A stretch of DNA of 64,000 bases from Caldilineae bacterium (GTDB lineage Bacteria > Chloroflexota > Anaerolineae > JAAEKA01). Shown here one piece after another: positions 7,035 to 17,283 of the stretch. The position numbers were made by a program, and so were the translations under genes. The notes under the pieces were generated by a model. That model was not told where the DNA came from and ran no database searches. It was given only the letters and a program-made list of their open reading frames with translations. The stretch is taken from contig JACKBK010000005.1 of assembly GCA_020634555.1 (NCBI GenBank), positions 62,001 through 126,000 of the forward strand, in the 5' to 3' direction. The stretch's first letter is position 1. Each line of letters begins with the position of its first letter.

Positions 7035-9989
7035 TTGACCTTGATAGAGATCAAACTCTTCGGATCTATTGAAATTAGCCGCGCCGGCAAAGCAATCACC
7101 GGCTTTCGTTCCCAAAAAACGTTGGCGCTGTTGGCCTATCTCATCAGTGAAGGCAGGCCGGTTACACGCGACTACTTGGCCGGTTTGGTTTGGCCCGACT
7201 CCACCCAGAAGCAGGCTCTTGGCCTGCTGCGACGATCCCTGTACAATTTGAACAGCAAACTGCCCGACTTGCTGGATATTGATCGTCGCACAATTGCCTT
7301 TAGTCCCAACGTTCCTGCCAGGGTTGATACGCAGCGTTTTGCTGAACTGTCCACCTTACCAGATATTGCGGCCTGGGAAGAAGCCGCCAGGCTTTATAGC
7401 GCTCCCTTTCTGGAAGGCATCTATCTGGATGACAGTCCGACGTTTGAGCAATGGTTGATTACCGAGCAACAACGTTGGCGGGATCTGGTAGATACCTTGT
7501 TGGATCGACTTGTTCAAGCCCTGATCGACCGAGGGGAGTATGGAGCAGCTCTGGTGTACGCCAATCGCCGTGTGGCTTTGGCGCCATGGAGCGAAGAAGC
7601 TCATCGCCTAACCATGCGATTGTTATCCTACCTGGGGCAATACAATGAGGCTTTGGTACAGTATCAAACATGTCAACAGGTGCTAAATGAGGAGTTAGGT
7701 GTTGATCCGGGGGCTGAAACAACCAAACTCTATACCCAAATTTGGGCCGCTCGAACCAGCCCGCGTCATAACCTACCTCCGCAACCAACGCCCTTTATTG
7801 GCCGACACGAAGAGATTGAACGCCTTGTTGAGATGCTGGGTCAGCCCAATTGTCGGCTGTTGAGCATCGTGGGGCCGGGGGGGATTGGTAAAACGCGCCT
7901 GGCTTTGCAGGTCGCAAAAGCTCACTCAGAGCGTTTTCTGAATGGCTGTACCTTTGTTAACCTGGCTGCGGTTAACAGCCCTGACAATCTGATAGGCACA
8001 CTCAGTGATACACTGCATCTGTCATCAGCGGGGAAAGCTGATCTCTGGACTCGGACACTCACCTATTTACAGCCCCAAGAGCGACTTCTGATTCTGGATA
8101 ATTTTGAACAGTTGCTTCGCCCTGATGATCAAACAGAAAACCCGGCTCTGTCGATGTTAGTTGACATCCTCCATCAGGCCGTTGATGTCAAGCTCTTGAT
8201 CACGACCCGTGAGCCGTTGAGGTTGCGCTGGGAACAGGTGTTTGACCTTCAGGGATTGTCCTATCCCAACCATGGAGACATCTCACAATTTGAAACCTAT
8301 GACGCAATCCAGCTATTTCTGTCGCATCTGGGCCGAGTTCAGCGGCGTAACGCAATGCCTGAACCAGATTGGCCCGGTATGGCCCACATTTGCCGGCTGA
8401 CAGATGGTGTCCCCCTGGCTATTGAGCTGGCCGCAGGGTTGACTCAGACGCAGGGTTGCGAATCGATTGCGACCGCGATCGAACAAAATATAAGCGTGTT
8501 GTCAACCTCAATGTGGGATGCGCCGCCGCGCCATCGTAGTTTATGGGCCACGTTTGACTATTCCTGGCAACAATTAACGTCGCGTGAACAAACCGCTTTT
8601 CGCCAACTGTCGGTGTTCCGGGGTGGCTTTGATCTTGAGGCCGCAAAACAAGTTGCGCATGCATCTGAAACCGTTTTGTCACGGCTGGTGGACAAATCCT
8701 TGGTGCGGCTGGCTCCGGATGGGCGCTATGATGTTCACGTGTTACTGCGTCAATTTGGAGCGGCAAAACTCAGCGAAACCGCCATCGAGCAGGCCCTCAC
8801 GTGCGAGCAGCACAGCCGGTATTACGCTGCGCTGCTTGAACAGCAAGGCCAGCATTTGAAGGGCAGCCCCCATCAAACCCAAGCTCTGGCCATCATTGCG
8901 CAGGAGATTGACAATGCCCGCGCAAGTTGGCAGTGGGCGCTTGAGAACGGACAACTGACACTATTAAAGCGAGCTGTGGAGGGCCTGGGGCATTTCTTTG
9001 AAATACGGTCGCGGCTTCAAGAGGGCGAGTGGCTGTTTGGACAGGCGGCGGAGCGGTTGAGCCAAATCGCCAAGCAGCCTGATGTTGACCAGGCGTTAGC
9101 CCGACTGTTGTGGGGCCGAATCCTTGCCTGGCAGGGTGTCTATGCCCATCGTTTGGGGCAACTCGACAAAAGCCGTGAGGTATCAGAACAAAGTCTTGCC
9201 GTGTTGGAAACGCTGGGCGAGGCGGCGAGGAGAGAAACCATGTTGGCGCGCTTCTCGCTGGGGATTGTGGATGGTCTCTATGCCGGCAACCTTGCTGAAG
9301 CCCAGCGATCCTTCGCCGAGAACAAGTGCATTGCAGAAGAGACCAATGAGCTGTGGGAACTCAGCGCGGCGCTCCTGTTGTTAGGCATGGTGGCAATTGA
9401 TCAAGGCTCTCTCATCGAGGCCAGGGCATATTACACTGAGAGTTTGGCTATTTCACAGGAAATGAATGATCAATGGGGGATGGGTATTGCACTTGGGAAT
9501 TTAAGCGAAGCCACTTGCAGGTTGGAGGATTTCGAAACAGCCAAAGAACTCGCTCAAGAGGCCTACAATACCAACTTGGCGATTGATCACCAAGTTGGCA
9601 TGTTGTATGCTTTACAATGTTTAGGCAATGCCAATTATGGTCTGGAAGATTATGCCACCGCCAGAGACTGCTTCCGTGAAGCGCTGGAGTTGGGTCTCCA
9701 AGTAGGGGTGTTGCCGGAACTTCTGGACGTCTTGCCCTATTTCGCTGAACTTTTGATCACATGTGATCAGGCTGAACAGGCGATTGCGTTGCTAACCACG
9801 TGTGTTGCTCATTCGGCAAGCCCGGACTGGGTAAAAAGCAAAGCAAATGCGATGCTGGATCGAATAAGAGCATCATCTTCCTCTCAGGGTTTAGCGCCGG
9901 CCCAAGGACAAACCCGAGAATTGAGCGCAATCGTGGCGGAGATTCTGGCAGCAGAGGTGCCAAGGTATGAATTGGGTGCTTTCGGTTAG
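7035..9989 (+). CDS. BTAD-type transcriptional regulator with NB-ARC ATPase and TPR (984 aa)
   Basis: Residues 1-95 form an OmpR-like winged helix (LFGSIEISRAGKA, then QKTLALLAYL). Residues 95-240 form the bacterial transcriptional activation domain (SARP/AfsR type, ending NEELGVDPGAETTKLY). A linker with FIGRHEEIERL leads to a STAND ATPase with P-loop GPGGIGKT (280-287), a Walker B-like RLLILDNF and a GxPLA-type motif (DGVPLAIELAAG). The C-terminal 350 residues are helical TPR repeats. Such proteins act as ATP-dependent switches that activate transcription on ligand sensing. The start codon is TTG with only a weak GAGA upstream, so the exact start is uncertain. The target genes are unknown. 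Confidence 0.88.
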   Translation: MTLIEIKLFGSIEISRAGKAITGFRSQKTLALLAYLISEGRPVTRDYLAGLVWPDSTQKQALGLLRRSLYNLNSKLPDLLDIDRRTIAFSPNVPARVDTQRFAELSTLPDIAAWEEAARLYSAPFLEGIYLDDSPTFEQWLITEQQRWRDLVDTLLDRLVQALIDRGEYGAALVYANRRVALAPWSEEAHRLTMRLLSYLGQYNEALVQYQTCQQVLNEELGVDPGAETTKLYTQIWAARTSPRHNLPPQPTPFIGRHEEIERLVEMLGQPNCRLLSIVGPGGIGKTRLALQVAKAHSERFLNGCTFVNLAAVNSPDNLIGTLSDTLHLSSAGKADLWTRTLTYLQPQERLLILDNFEQLLRPDDQTENPALSMLVDILHQAVDVKLLITTREPLRLRWEQVFDLQGLSYPNHGDISQFETYDAIQLFLSHLGRVQRRNAMPEPDWPGMAHICRLTDGVPLAIELAAGLTQTQGCESIATAIEQNISVLSTSMWDAPPRHRSLWATFDYSWQQLTSREQTAFRQLSVFRGGFDLEAAKQVAHASETVLSRLVDKSLVRLAPDGRYDVHVLLRQFGAAKLSETAIEQALTCEQHSRYYAALLEQQGQHLKGSPHQTQALAIIAQEIDNARASWQWALENGQLTLLKRAVEGLGHFFEIRSRLQEGEWLFGQAAERLSQIAKQPDVDQALARLLWGRILAWQGVYAHRLGQLDKSREVSEQSLAVLETLGEAARRETMLARFSLGIVDGLYAGNLAEAQRSFAENKCIAEETNELWELSAALLLLGMVAIDQGSLIEARAYYTESLAISQEMNDQWGMGIALGNLSEATCRLEDFETAKELAQEAYNTNLAIDHQVGMLYALQCLGNANYGLEDYATARDCFREALELGLQVGVLPELLDVLPYFAELLITCDQAEQAIALLTTCVAHSASPDWVKSKANAMLDRIRASSSSQGLAPAQGQTRELSAIVAEILAAEVPRYELGAFG

Positions 9990-10048
9990 AAACATACCGA
10001 TTACAAGGCCGTGCAAAGCCGCATGTGGTCGTAGCAGTATTTATCCTT

Positions 10049-10318
10049 CTAGCTACCCGACACTTTACATTTGTCATGCTGAACGGGTCTGACAGCCAAT
10101 GTCGTTGACGCAGGCAACAGGGCAATCCGCCTTAGATCGTGGTCGCGCCCTCCTCTAGTGAAGCATCTCTCCGCTCATGAGCGGAGAGATGCTTCACTAG
10201 AGGAGGGTGCGGCGATGCAAAACGGCTGTTGGAGCATGCATCGCTGCTATCATGCTGGTCGATGGACTCGTTCAGCATGACATTTGGTGGTCTCGTCACG
10301 AAACTGTCAGGTAGCCAG
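10049..10318. mobile_element. MITE-like element, copy A (270 bp)
   Basis: Near-inverted termini CTAGCTACCCGACACTTT and (reverse complement of the right end) CTGGCTACCTGACAGTTT bound a non-coding element. Subterminal CATGCTGAACG blocks lie at both ends, and a perfect 60-bp palindrome occupies 10148-10207. A second copy in reverse orientation lies at 29681-29949. There is no open reading frame, so it would depend on a transposase encoded elsewhere. Confidence 0.8.
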
Positions 10319-10370
10319 TTTGTCCTTCACACATAACGGCGCACGGCACTCGTCAGCCGCTCCAGTGCTT

Positions 10371-13300
10371 TTACAGATAGTTTTCCCTCCGGGCCATGGC
10401 GATCGCGCGCCGCAGCGCGGCTTGAGTGGTTTCGGTGTTGCCTGCTTCCAGCGCGCGCATCGCTTCCTCCAGCGCAGCCGGCAACGCTCCCGGCTGGCGG
10501 CGCTGGGTGGGATGCAGGATGGCTTGGGCTTGCTCTACGGCCTCGACCAGGTCGCCGCGCTCGGTGTGAACCGCCAGCAGCACCCAGTGGGCCAGCCAGC
10601 GAAAAGGATATGGGTAGTCGCCCCAGATATCCACCGCCCGTTTCGCCTCTGCCAGCGCGGTGTCCACCTTCCCGTCGCGCCAGGCCAGCCAGGCCACGTT
10701 GGCCCGCACCGCGCCTTCGTAGATGGGCATGTCAACCTCTGAGGCGGTTGCCAGACCTCTGTAGATCACGCCGCGGGCGGCCTCCGCGTCGTTCTGAAAC
10801 CGGTAGCAGCAGGCCAGGTAGACCAGAATCACCACTTCATAGTAACTCGTGCCGGCTTCCTCGGACTGGCGAAGGGCCGTTAGCAAGGCATGTTCAGCGC
10901 CTTCCGTATCTCCTGACCACAGCAGACCGAAGCCCACCCCAAACTGACTCCATGCGATCTGTGCCAGACCGCCTGCTTCCTGCGCGGCTGCCTGGCAGGT
11001 TTTAAATCTCTCCACAGTGTCCTGTGAGAGTGTAAAGTGTTCCCGTCGAACAGCCAGTTCAGCCAACCCATAGGCGAAGTTAACTCTCTGGCCGCTGGTT
11101 CCGACCTCCATGACCACCGGCTCGATGGCGGCAATCAGTTGGGTAAGCATGTCGAAATCGCCTCGAAAGTAATAGACACTCATGAGCGCAAGCTGATTGT
11201 CCAGCCAGGCGTGCAGCCATTCAAGCGGCCAGTCAGCAGCCGGCTTGCCCAGGGTTGCGCTGGCCTGCAACGCCGCTGCTTCGGCTTCGGCAGTCATCAG
11301 GCGGGCGCGGAAGGTATCCGCCACCTTGCGCTGCAGGACGGCGCGCGCCAGGTGTTGTTCTGCGGCTACGGCGGCCAACGCGGATCGATACGCGCGCGCT
11401 GCACCTTCGTGCTGACCGCGGGCCATCAGGCTGTCGCCCAGCAACTCTTGAAGACGTGCTCTTACCTCTGCCGGCCCATCTCCATCAATGGCCAGGGCTT
11501 GCTCGAGGAAGTCGATGGCTTCCTGGTGGGCATAGAGCCTCTGGGCAGTCAGGGCAGCCAGCTCGTAGCAGCGTATCGCGTCGATCCTGTCGCCGGCCCG
11601 ATCGTAGTGGACGGCGACCTCGGCCCAGACCGGCTCACCGGCGCGTGTGTCTGTAGTTTCCAGCGCCTGGGCGGCCCGCCGGTGGAGGATGCGCTGTCGC
11701 CAGGGGCTGATCCCGGCATAGGCCACCTGGCGCACCAGATCGTGGTTGAATCGATGTTGGGTGCTGCCCGCCAGCAGATGGCGGTCGTCCAGTTCGTCCA
11801 GCCCGCGAGCGGTCTCCATCTCGGTGCGTCCGGCGACCTGGTGCAGCAGCCTGGACTCCAATTCGGGAGCCAGCACAGCCGCCGTCTCCAGCAACTGGCG
11901 GCCCAGTTCGCTCAGACTGGTCAGGCGCCTTTCGATGGTGGCCTGGACGGATTGGGCCAGCGGCAACTGGTCCGGTGGATCAGCCAGCCGGCCATCTTCC
12001 AACAGCGCTCGCAGGGTCTCCAGCACGAAGAAGGTGTTGCCGCCGGTTGCATGGTGAATGCGCCGCGCCAGCAGAGCCGGGTCTGGCGGTCGTTGTGGCA
12101 GTTGGTTCAGCACCTGTGCCACAGCGTCAACGGACAGGCGGGAGAGAGGTGCCTCTCCCAGCAGGCCGTGGCGGGCATAGGCGCGCATCAGGTCCACCAG
12201 CGCCTCGGCACGGGCGTGGCGGTAGGTTCCCACCACGCAGACGTTGCTGCCGGCCAGCCTGCGGGGCAGGGCAGCCAGCCAGCCAAGCGTCGCGGGATCG
12301 GCCCAATGCAGGTCGTCAAGGCAGAGCATCAACGGCCCGCTCTGGGCCAACCCGATGAAGCAACGGGTCAACGCCTCGAACAGGCGTGCCTGGGCCTGGT
12401 CCGGTTCAACGGATACGGAGGCAGGCAGATGCGGGAACGTTTCGGCCATTTCGGGCAGCAGGCGACTCGCCTCGGCCAGCCAGATGGGACGAATGGTTTG
12501 CCAGCGCTGGGGGACAGAGAGAGCCTGCCGAAGCGCCTCGCTCACGGCATGGTAGGGGACGTGGTGGCCGCTGGATGGGTTGTTGCCCGTTAGCACGGTT
12601 GACTGGCAAGCTGTGGCGAACTCCTGCATCAACCGTGACTTGCCAACTCCAGGCTCGCCCGATATGAGGATTACTCCCCCGGACTTGAGGCGGTGGTACG
12701 CAGTAGTCAGCGCCTGCCACGCGTCCTCTCGCCCGATGAGGGGCAGGTTCAGGCTGGGGAGAACAGTCCAGGCATGGGGTGGCCTGGGCGAAGTCGGTCT
12801 TGCCGAGATTGCTGTCTCGTACGCTGCCCGTGTTTCGGGCAAGGGTCTTACGCCCAGTTCCCGTTCCAGCGCCAATGTACAGGCTTCAAACTGGCGTGCT
12901 GCTGCGCCGCGGTCCCCTGTTTCGCCGTACAACTCGATCAAGCGGCGGTGTATATCCTCGGCCAACTCGTCTACAGCCAGAAAGCGCTGGGCGTAGTCGA
13001 TGGCATGGTCGAGGTCGCCGGCAGCACGCCGCGAGTCAACCAGCCTGGAAAGCGTGTCAAGATATGCCAGTTCGGCCTGGGCTTGCAGCTGATAGTGCCA
13101 TGTCTGATACTCAGGACTGTTGAGCAGCGAGAAACTAGCGAGGAAGGGGCCGTGGTAGAGTCCGACAGCCTCAACCCAAGAACCGGGATCGGATCCCGCG
13201 GCCAGTCGCTGGAATTCCTCAACATCGCACCAGATGCGACTGCGATCCAGCCCAACTATATCCCGGCTGGCGGTCAGAATTGAACGCTCAGGCAGGGCGC

Positions 13301-13532
13301 TGCGAACGGTGCTCAACAAGCGTTTCAGGTTGTTGCGGGCGGCAGAATCCGGGAGATCAGCCCAGAAAAGGAAAGCAAGCCGGTCGCGGGATAACGGCTC
13401 AAGCGTCGCCGCAAGGTAATAAAGAAGGGCGCGCACCTGCCGCCGCGCTGGCGTGAATGCCTGGTCGCCCCACTGCATCTGCGGCGCTCCCAACAAGTAC
13501 AGTCTGAACTGGACTTCCCGATCTGAATTCAT
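10371..13532 (-). CDS. BTAD-type regulator with AAA ATPase and TPR-like repeats (1053 aa)
   Basis: This is the same architecture class as the 984-residue regulator it converges on, but from a different branch. A winged helix (RLYLLGAPQMQWGDQAF) and the activation domain (to about 240) are followed by PLIGREDAWQAL. Then comes an AAA_16-type ATPase with P-loop GEPGVGKS (292-299) and Walker B LMLCLDDLHWADP, typical of MalT/LuxR-family and adenylate-cyclase-associated ATPases. From about 600 onward it is helical TPR. There is no LuxR-type C-terminal helix-turn-helix, so DNA binding must use the N-terminal domain. It probably regulates genes in response to a metabolite. Confidence 0.87.
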   Translation of the reverse strand: MNSDREVQFRLYLLGAPQMQWGDQAFTPARRQVRALLYYLAATLEPLSRDRLAFLFWADLPDSAARNNLKRLLSTVRSALPERSILTASRDIVGLDRSRIWCDVEEFQRLAAGSDPGSWVEAVGLYHGPFLASFSLLNSPEYQTWHYQLQAQAELAYLDTLSRLVDSRRAAGDLDHAIDYAQRFLAVDELAEDIHRRLIELYGETGDRGAAARQFEACTLALERELGVRPLPETRAAYETAISARPTSPRPPHAWTVLPSLNLPLIGREDAWQALTTAYHRLKSGGVILISGEPGVGKSRLMQEFATACQSTVLTGNNPSSGHHVPYHAVSEALRQALSVPQRWQTIRPIWLAEASRLLPEMAETFPHLPASVSVEPDQAQARLFEALTRCFIGLAQSGPLMLCLDDLHWADPATLGWLAALPRRLAGSNVCVVGTYRHARAEALVDLMRAYARHGLLGEAPLSRLSVDAVAQVLNQLPQRPPDPALLARRIHHATGGNTFFVLETLRALLEDGRLADPPDQLPLAQSVQATIERRLTSLSELGRQLLETAAVLAPELESRLLHQVAGRTEMETARGLDELDDRHLLAGSTQHRFNHDLVRQVAYAGISPWRQRILHRRAAQALETTDTRAGEPVWAEVAVHYDRAGDRIDAIRCYELAALTAQRLYAHQEAIDFLEQALAIDGDGPAEVRARLQELLGDSLMARGQHEGAARAYRSALAAVAAEQHLARAVLQRKVADTFRARLMTAEAEAAALQASATLGKPAADWPLEWLHAWLDNQLALMSVYYFRGDFDMLTQLIAAIEPVVMEVGTSGQRVNFAYGLAELAVRREHFTLSQDTVERFKTCQAAAQEAGGLAQIAWSQFGVGFGLLWSGDTEGAEHALLTALRQSEEAGTSYYEVVILVYLACCYRFQNDAEAARGVIYRGLATASEVDMPIYEGAVRANVAWLAWRDGKVDTALAEAKRAVDIWGDYPYPFRWLAHWVLLAVHTERGDLVEAVEQAQAILHPTQRRQPGALPAALEEAMRALEAGNTETTQAALRRAIAMARRENYL

Positions 13533-13541
13533 TCTGTTGTC

Positions 13542-13672
13542 GTAACTATTCAGCCATAGACTTCGGAAGTCGCCGGTTCTACGTAACCACTAGCTAAACG
13601 CGACGAGAGAAGCTTCCACTGTGCTTCGGCGACTTCCGAAGTCTGTCGCTCCGTGACAACGTAAATAGTTAC
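13542..13672. repeat. Hairpin repeat family H, copy 1
   Basis: The 18-bp arms AGACTTCGGAAGTCGCCG (13558-13575) and its exact inverse (13627-13644) enclose a variable centre. Outside them GTAACTATT (13542) and AATAGTTAC (13664) form a second inverted pair. Related copies are at 19465-19550 and 20838-20921. The interval 13533-13728 holds no gene. Confidence 0.8.
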
Positions 13673-13728
13673 CTGTTGTCACTGTTCCGCGCGGGCAGAA
13701 CGCAGATCCAGAAACCGCGGCGATGGCC

Positions 13729-14604
13729 CTATCCCTTCACATACGGCTCGCCCAGCGCCTCGGGTTTGGCTGATCCCCATTTGGCGCGGAACCACTTGGT
13801 TGACATCACCATCAGCACCAGCAGCGTGATGACGAAGGGGACGGTACGCCAGATGTAGCGGGAGAAGACGCCCGGCAGAAATAGCTGCGGGTTCAGCGAA
13901 AGCTGCCAGAGGAAGCCAAAGAGCAACGAGCCGCCCAGCAGGATCCAAGGGTTCCACAGCGAGAAGAAAACCAACGCCAGCGCGATGAAGCCCCAGCCCA
14001 TCAGGAAGTTGTAGTTCCAGACCGGATTATAGTCCAGCGAGTAAACCGCGCCGGCAAAGCCCATCAGCATCCCACCGACTACCACACACATGTAGCGCGT
14101 GCGGGCCACGTTGATGCCCGACACCTCAGCCACCGACGGGTTCTCGCCCACCGAGCGGATACGCAGGCCCAGGCTGGTCTTCGACAGCACGAACCACATC
14201 ACCGCCACCAGAATGACGCTCAGGATGAAGAAGGGAGAGACGCCGAAGACCGTGGGGATGCGGTCCATGCCCAGCGGCCCGGTGTAGGGGTTGCCGATGA
14301 AGGTGGTCAGGCCAAAGCCCAAAATCCAGATGCCCATGCCGCTGACCACCTGATCGACGCCCAGTGTGATGGAGAAGAAACCGTGCAACGATCCCAGCAG
14401 CGCGCCGATCGCGATCGCGACCAAGAAGCCAACGGCATAGCTGTCGCTGTTCTGGGCGGCGATGAAACCGAACGTCGCGCCGAACAGCATGATTCCCTCG
14501 ATGCCGACGTTGAGTATGCCCGACCGCTGGCCCAGAAGCTCACCCAGGGCAGCTAAGGTGAAAATCGTCGAAGCCTCAAGACTCCGGGCTATGAACTCCC
14601 ACAT
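13729..14604 (-). CDS. ABC transporter permease, BMP/nucleoside-type, second subunit (291 aa)
   Basis: This is a membrane protein with eight or more hydrophobic segments. The motifs TLAALGELLGQRSGILNVGIEG and SVGENPSVAEVSGINV are characteristic of the NupC/YufQ branch of the branched-chain-permease superfamily (RbsC-like). It overlaps the other permease by 29 bases at its start, indicating translational coupling. It is the last gene of the importer operon. It forms the transmembrane channel with the 384-residue permease. Substrates in characterised relatives are nucleosides; the substrate here is not proven. Confidence 0.87.
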   Translation of the reverse strand: MWEFIARSLEASTIFTLAALGELLGQRSGILNVGIEGIMLFGATFGFIAAQNSDSYAVGFLVAIAIGALLGSLHGFFSITLGVDQVVSGMGIWILGFGLTTFIGNPYTGPLGMDRIPTVFGVSPFFILSVILVAVMWFVLSKTSLGLRIRSVGENPSVAEVSGINVARTRYMCVVVGGMLMGFAGAVYSLDYNPVWNYNFLMGWGFIALALVFFSLWNPWILLGGSLLFGFLWQLSLNPQLFLPGVFSRYIWRTVPFVITLLVLMVMSTKWFRAKWGSAKPEALGEPYVKG

Positions 14605-15730
14605 CTAGACTCTCCTTATTGAGCGACTCTCGGTTGGTTTTCAGCACGATCTGGTTGTTGTAGAAATACTGGAATCCCACCAGCGTGATCATCAGCACGC
14701 CCAGCAGCGCGTAGTCCACGCCAAAGCTCATGTGCAGCTTGCCCTGAATATAGCGGCCGCCGATGGACAGCCCGCCGAACAGCAGCGCCACCGGGATCGA
14801 TGCGATAGGGTTGCCCATGGCGATCAGGCCACAGATGATGCCATAGAAGGCCAAATCGCCGTAGTAGCCGTAGTTGCTGGTGATTTTGTAGACACCGGGA
14901 ACGGCGGCGAAGTAGTGGTAACCGGCCAGCCCGGCCATGATGCCGCCCATCGCGAACACCAGGATCGGCAGCCGTACCGGGTTGATGCCGGCGTAGCGGG
15001 CGGCTGCCGGACTCTTTCCGTAGGCCTTGATCTGGAAACCAAGCGTGGTTCGGGCGAACATGAAATTCAGCAGCAGGGCCAGGCCCAGAGCCAGCAGCAG
15101 CGTAAAGGGCACGCCGGCGATCAACGGTGCGTTCAAGGCCTCAGGCAGTTGGAAGCTTTCGCCCTCTCCGCCCCGTCCCATGAACGGACCGCCTTCCTTG
15201 ATCATGAACGAGACCAGCCAAAAGGCGATGAAGTTCATGATCATTGTGACAACGATCTCGTTGATGTTGTACTTGCCCTTCAACGCGCCGGCAATCGCTG
15301 CATAGATCGCGCCGCCAGCCGCTGCTACCACCAACAGGATAGGAATGAGAATCGCCGGGGAGACCGCTACTGAGCCGTTGCGTCGTGCACCCAGCAGCGC
15401 CAACACGCCGAACACCGCCAGCGCACCCATATAAAGCTGGCCCGTCATGCCGATGTTCCACAGCCCGGCGCGGTAGGGGATGATAAACGCATTCGTACAC
15501 AGCAGCAGGAAGATAAACCGGTTGAGCGTCAGCGGCAGCCCGAACGGATTGAGGAATGCGTAAGAGATGATTCCCCGATAGGCCTCCAGCGGGTCGACTC
15601 CCGCCAGAACGAAAAGGACGCTGAACAGCAACAGGGCAACCAGCAGCGCGCCGATCGAGATCAACGCTGCATGCCAGCCGGAGAGCGATGGCCGCTTTTC
15701 TATCTTGAGCTCGCGTGCGCCGATCCTCAT
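14576..15730 (-). CDS. ABC transporter permease, BMP/nucleoside-type, first subunit (384 aa)
   Basis: The N-terminus is basic and cytoplasmic. Multiple transmembrane helices follow, with the NupB/YufP-like segments NIGMTGQLYMGAL and IKAYGKSPAAARYAGIN (the EAA-like loop that contacts the ATPase). Its ATG overlaps the stop of the ATP-binding gene by 4 bases. The length is normal for the family. Together with the 291-residue permease it would make the heterodimeric channel of a nucleoside or related importer. Confidence 0.87.
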   Translation of the reverse strand: MRIGARELKIEKRPSLSGWHAALISIGALLVALLLFSVLFVLAGVDPLEAYRGIISYAFLNPFGLPLTLNRFIFLLLCTNAFIIPYRAGLWNIGMTGQLYMGALAVFGVLALLGARRNGSVAVSPAILIPILLVVAAAGGAIYAAIAGALKGKYNINEIVVTMIMNFIAFWLVSFMIKEGGPFMGRGGEGESFQLPEALNAPLIAGVPFTLLLALGLALLLNFMFARTTLGFQIKAYGKSPAAARYAGINPVRLPILVFAMGGIMAGLAGYHYFAAVPGVYKITSNYGYYGDLAFYGIICGLIAMGNPIASIPVALLFGGLSIGGRYIQGKLHMSFGVDYALLGVLMITLVGFQYFYNNQIVLKTNRESLNKESLDVGVHSPES

Positions 15731-17283
15731 TGCGCTTCCCTTTCAGACTTCAGGCCGGCCATCAGTGCCCCGACCCGCTCGCGATTGGCCTCGTCGGCCG
15801 GCAAAATGCCCATGAACTCACCTTCGTACATCGGTGCGATCCAGTCGCTGATGGCCAGTATCTCGTCCAGATCCTCGGAGATCAGCAGCACAGCGGCTTT
15901 GTTCTTCTTGGCCTCGATCAGCTTGTTCTGAACGAACTCGGTCGCTCCCACATCGAGACCCTGCGTGGGCAGATTCGCAATGACCAGCCGCGGCCCGCGG
16001 GTCAACACACGGGCCAGGATGACCTTTTGCAGGTTGCCGCCCGACAGATTTTTAGCTTTCACATCGGCGTTTGGCGTGGCTACATCGTAGTCGACGATCA
16101 TTTCCTCGGTCAGCTTGCGGATGTTGGCGTAATCCACAAGTCCATTGCGGGCGTACTTGTCGTCGAAGTAGTAGTTCATGGCCACGTTCTCCACCAGCGA
16201 GAACTCGCCGATGGATCCTACAGCGTTGCGCTCGGACGGGATATATCCCAGGCCCGCCTGCCAGCGCGCCAGCGGCGGTGCATCGGTGATCTCCGCGCCG
16301 TCCAGCGTGACCTTGCCCGCCTCCGGCTTGCGCAACCCCGCCAACACCTCAGCCAGCTCGTGCTGCCCGTTGCCCGACACGCCGGCGATCCCAAATATCT
16401 CTCCCTCGCGCACCGTGAACGTCACGTTTTTGACCGCCATGAAGCCGCGGCTGCTGAGCGCGGAGAGGTTGTCTACCTGCAAGACCGGCTTGCCGGTCTC
16501 GACAGCCGGTCGCTCCACCCGGAACAATACCTCGCGCCCCACCATCTCGCGGGCCAGGCTTTGCTCAGTGGCGCTGGATGTGTCGAAGCGGGCGATCACC
16601 CGCCCGCCTCGCAGCACCGTGACCCGATGGCTGGTGGAGAGGACGATGGGTAGCTTGTGGGTGATGAACGGAATGATGGCCAGCTCGTCGTCGGCCATGG
16701 CTTCCACGGAAGACAACAGCTTCTTCGTCTCCGGCGGCGCCAGTGCTGACGTCGGTTCGTCCAGGATAAGGATTTTGGCGCCGCGGTAGAGCGCTTTCAG
16801 GATCTCAACCACCTGTTTTTCGCCCTCGGAAAGCTGCCAGACCGCGGCTCTGAGGTCGATCTTGAACCCGTAGCGGCGGCAGAGCTCGTCGATCTCCTGC
16901 TCGGCGCGCCGCAGGTTCAACACGCGGCCGGCATTGGGGTGTCCCAGGATGATGTTCTCCGTAACCGTGTGAGCGTTCACCAGCTTGCGGTTCTGGTGTA
17001 CCATCCCGATCCCCAGTTCGATGGCGTTTAGCGGCGAATGGAACTTGACCCGCTGGCCGCGCACGTAGATGTCGCCCTCGTCCGGCTGCATGATCCCGTA
17101 CAAGATCTTCATCAACGTGGTCTTGCCGGCCCCGTTTTCGCCCAGGATGGCGTGGATCTCGCCGGCGCGCATCTCGAAATCGATCTGGTCGTTGGCGACG
17201 ACGCCGGGAAACCGTTTGGTTATCCCCCGCAGCTCCAGTATCGTGGCGCCGCGCTCTCTTCCTGCAAGGAGTTCCTTGGTCAT
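15727..17283 (-). CDS. ABC transporter ATP-binding protein, tandem-domain (518 aa)
   Basis: Two nucleotide-binding domains occur in one chain, as in sugar and nucleoside importers (RbsA/NupA/YufO type). Domain 1 has Walker A GENGAGKTT, signature LSEGEKQ and Walker B ILILDEPTSAL. Domain 2 has the degenerate P-loop GVSGNGQHEL, a good signature LSGGNLQK and Walker-B-like LVIANLPTQGLD, so one ATP site may be weak, which is usual in this family. It energises uptake through the two permeases encoded downstream. The upstream gap to the substrate-binding gene (495 bases) contains a repeat element. Confidence 0.9.
   Translation of the reverse strand: MTKELLAGRERGATILELRGITKRFPGVVANDQIDFEMRAGEIHAILGENGAGKTTLMKILYGIMQPDEGDIYVRGQRVKFHSPLNAIELGIGMVHQNRKLVNAHTVTENIILGHPNAGRVLNLRRAEQEIDELCRRYGFKIDLRAAVWQLSEGEKQVVEILKALYRGAKILILDEPTSALAPPETKKLLSSVEAMADDELAIIPFITHKLPIVLSTSHRVTVLRGGRVIARFDTSSATEQSLAREMVGREVLFRVERPAVETGKPVLQVDNLSALSSRGFMAVKNVTFTVREGEIFGIAGVSGNGQHELAEVLAGLRKPEAGKVTLDGAEITDAPPLARWQAGLGYIPSERNAVGSIGEFSLVENVAMNYYFDDKYARNGLVDYANIRKLTEEMIVDYDVATPNADVKAKNLSGGNLQKVILARVLTRGPRLVIANLPTQGLDVGATEFVQNKLIEAKKNKAAVLLISEDLDEILAISDWIAPMYEGEFMGILPADEANRERVGALMAGLKSEREAQ

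Noticed and set aside
11037..12593. 518-residue plus-strand frame opposite the BTAD regulator
   Set aside because: It is the antisense shadow of conserved ATPase and TPR coding sequence.
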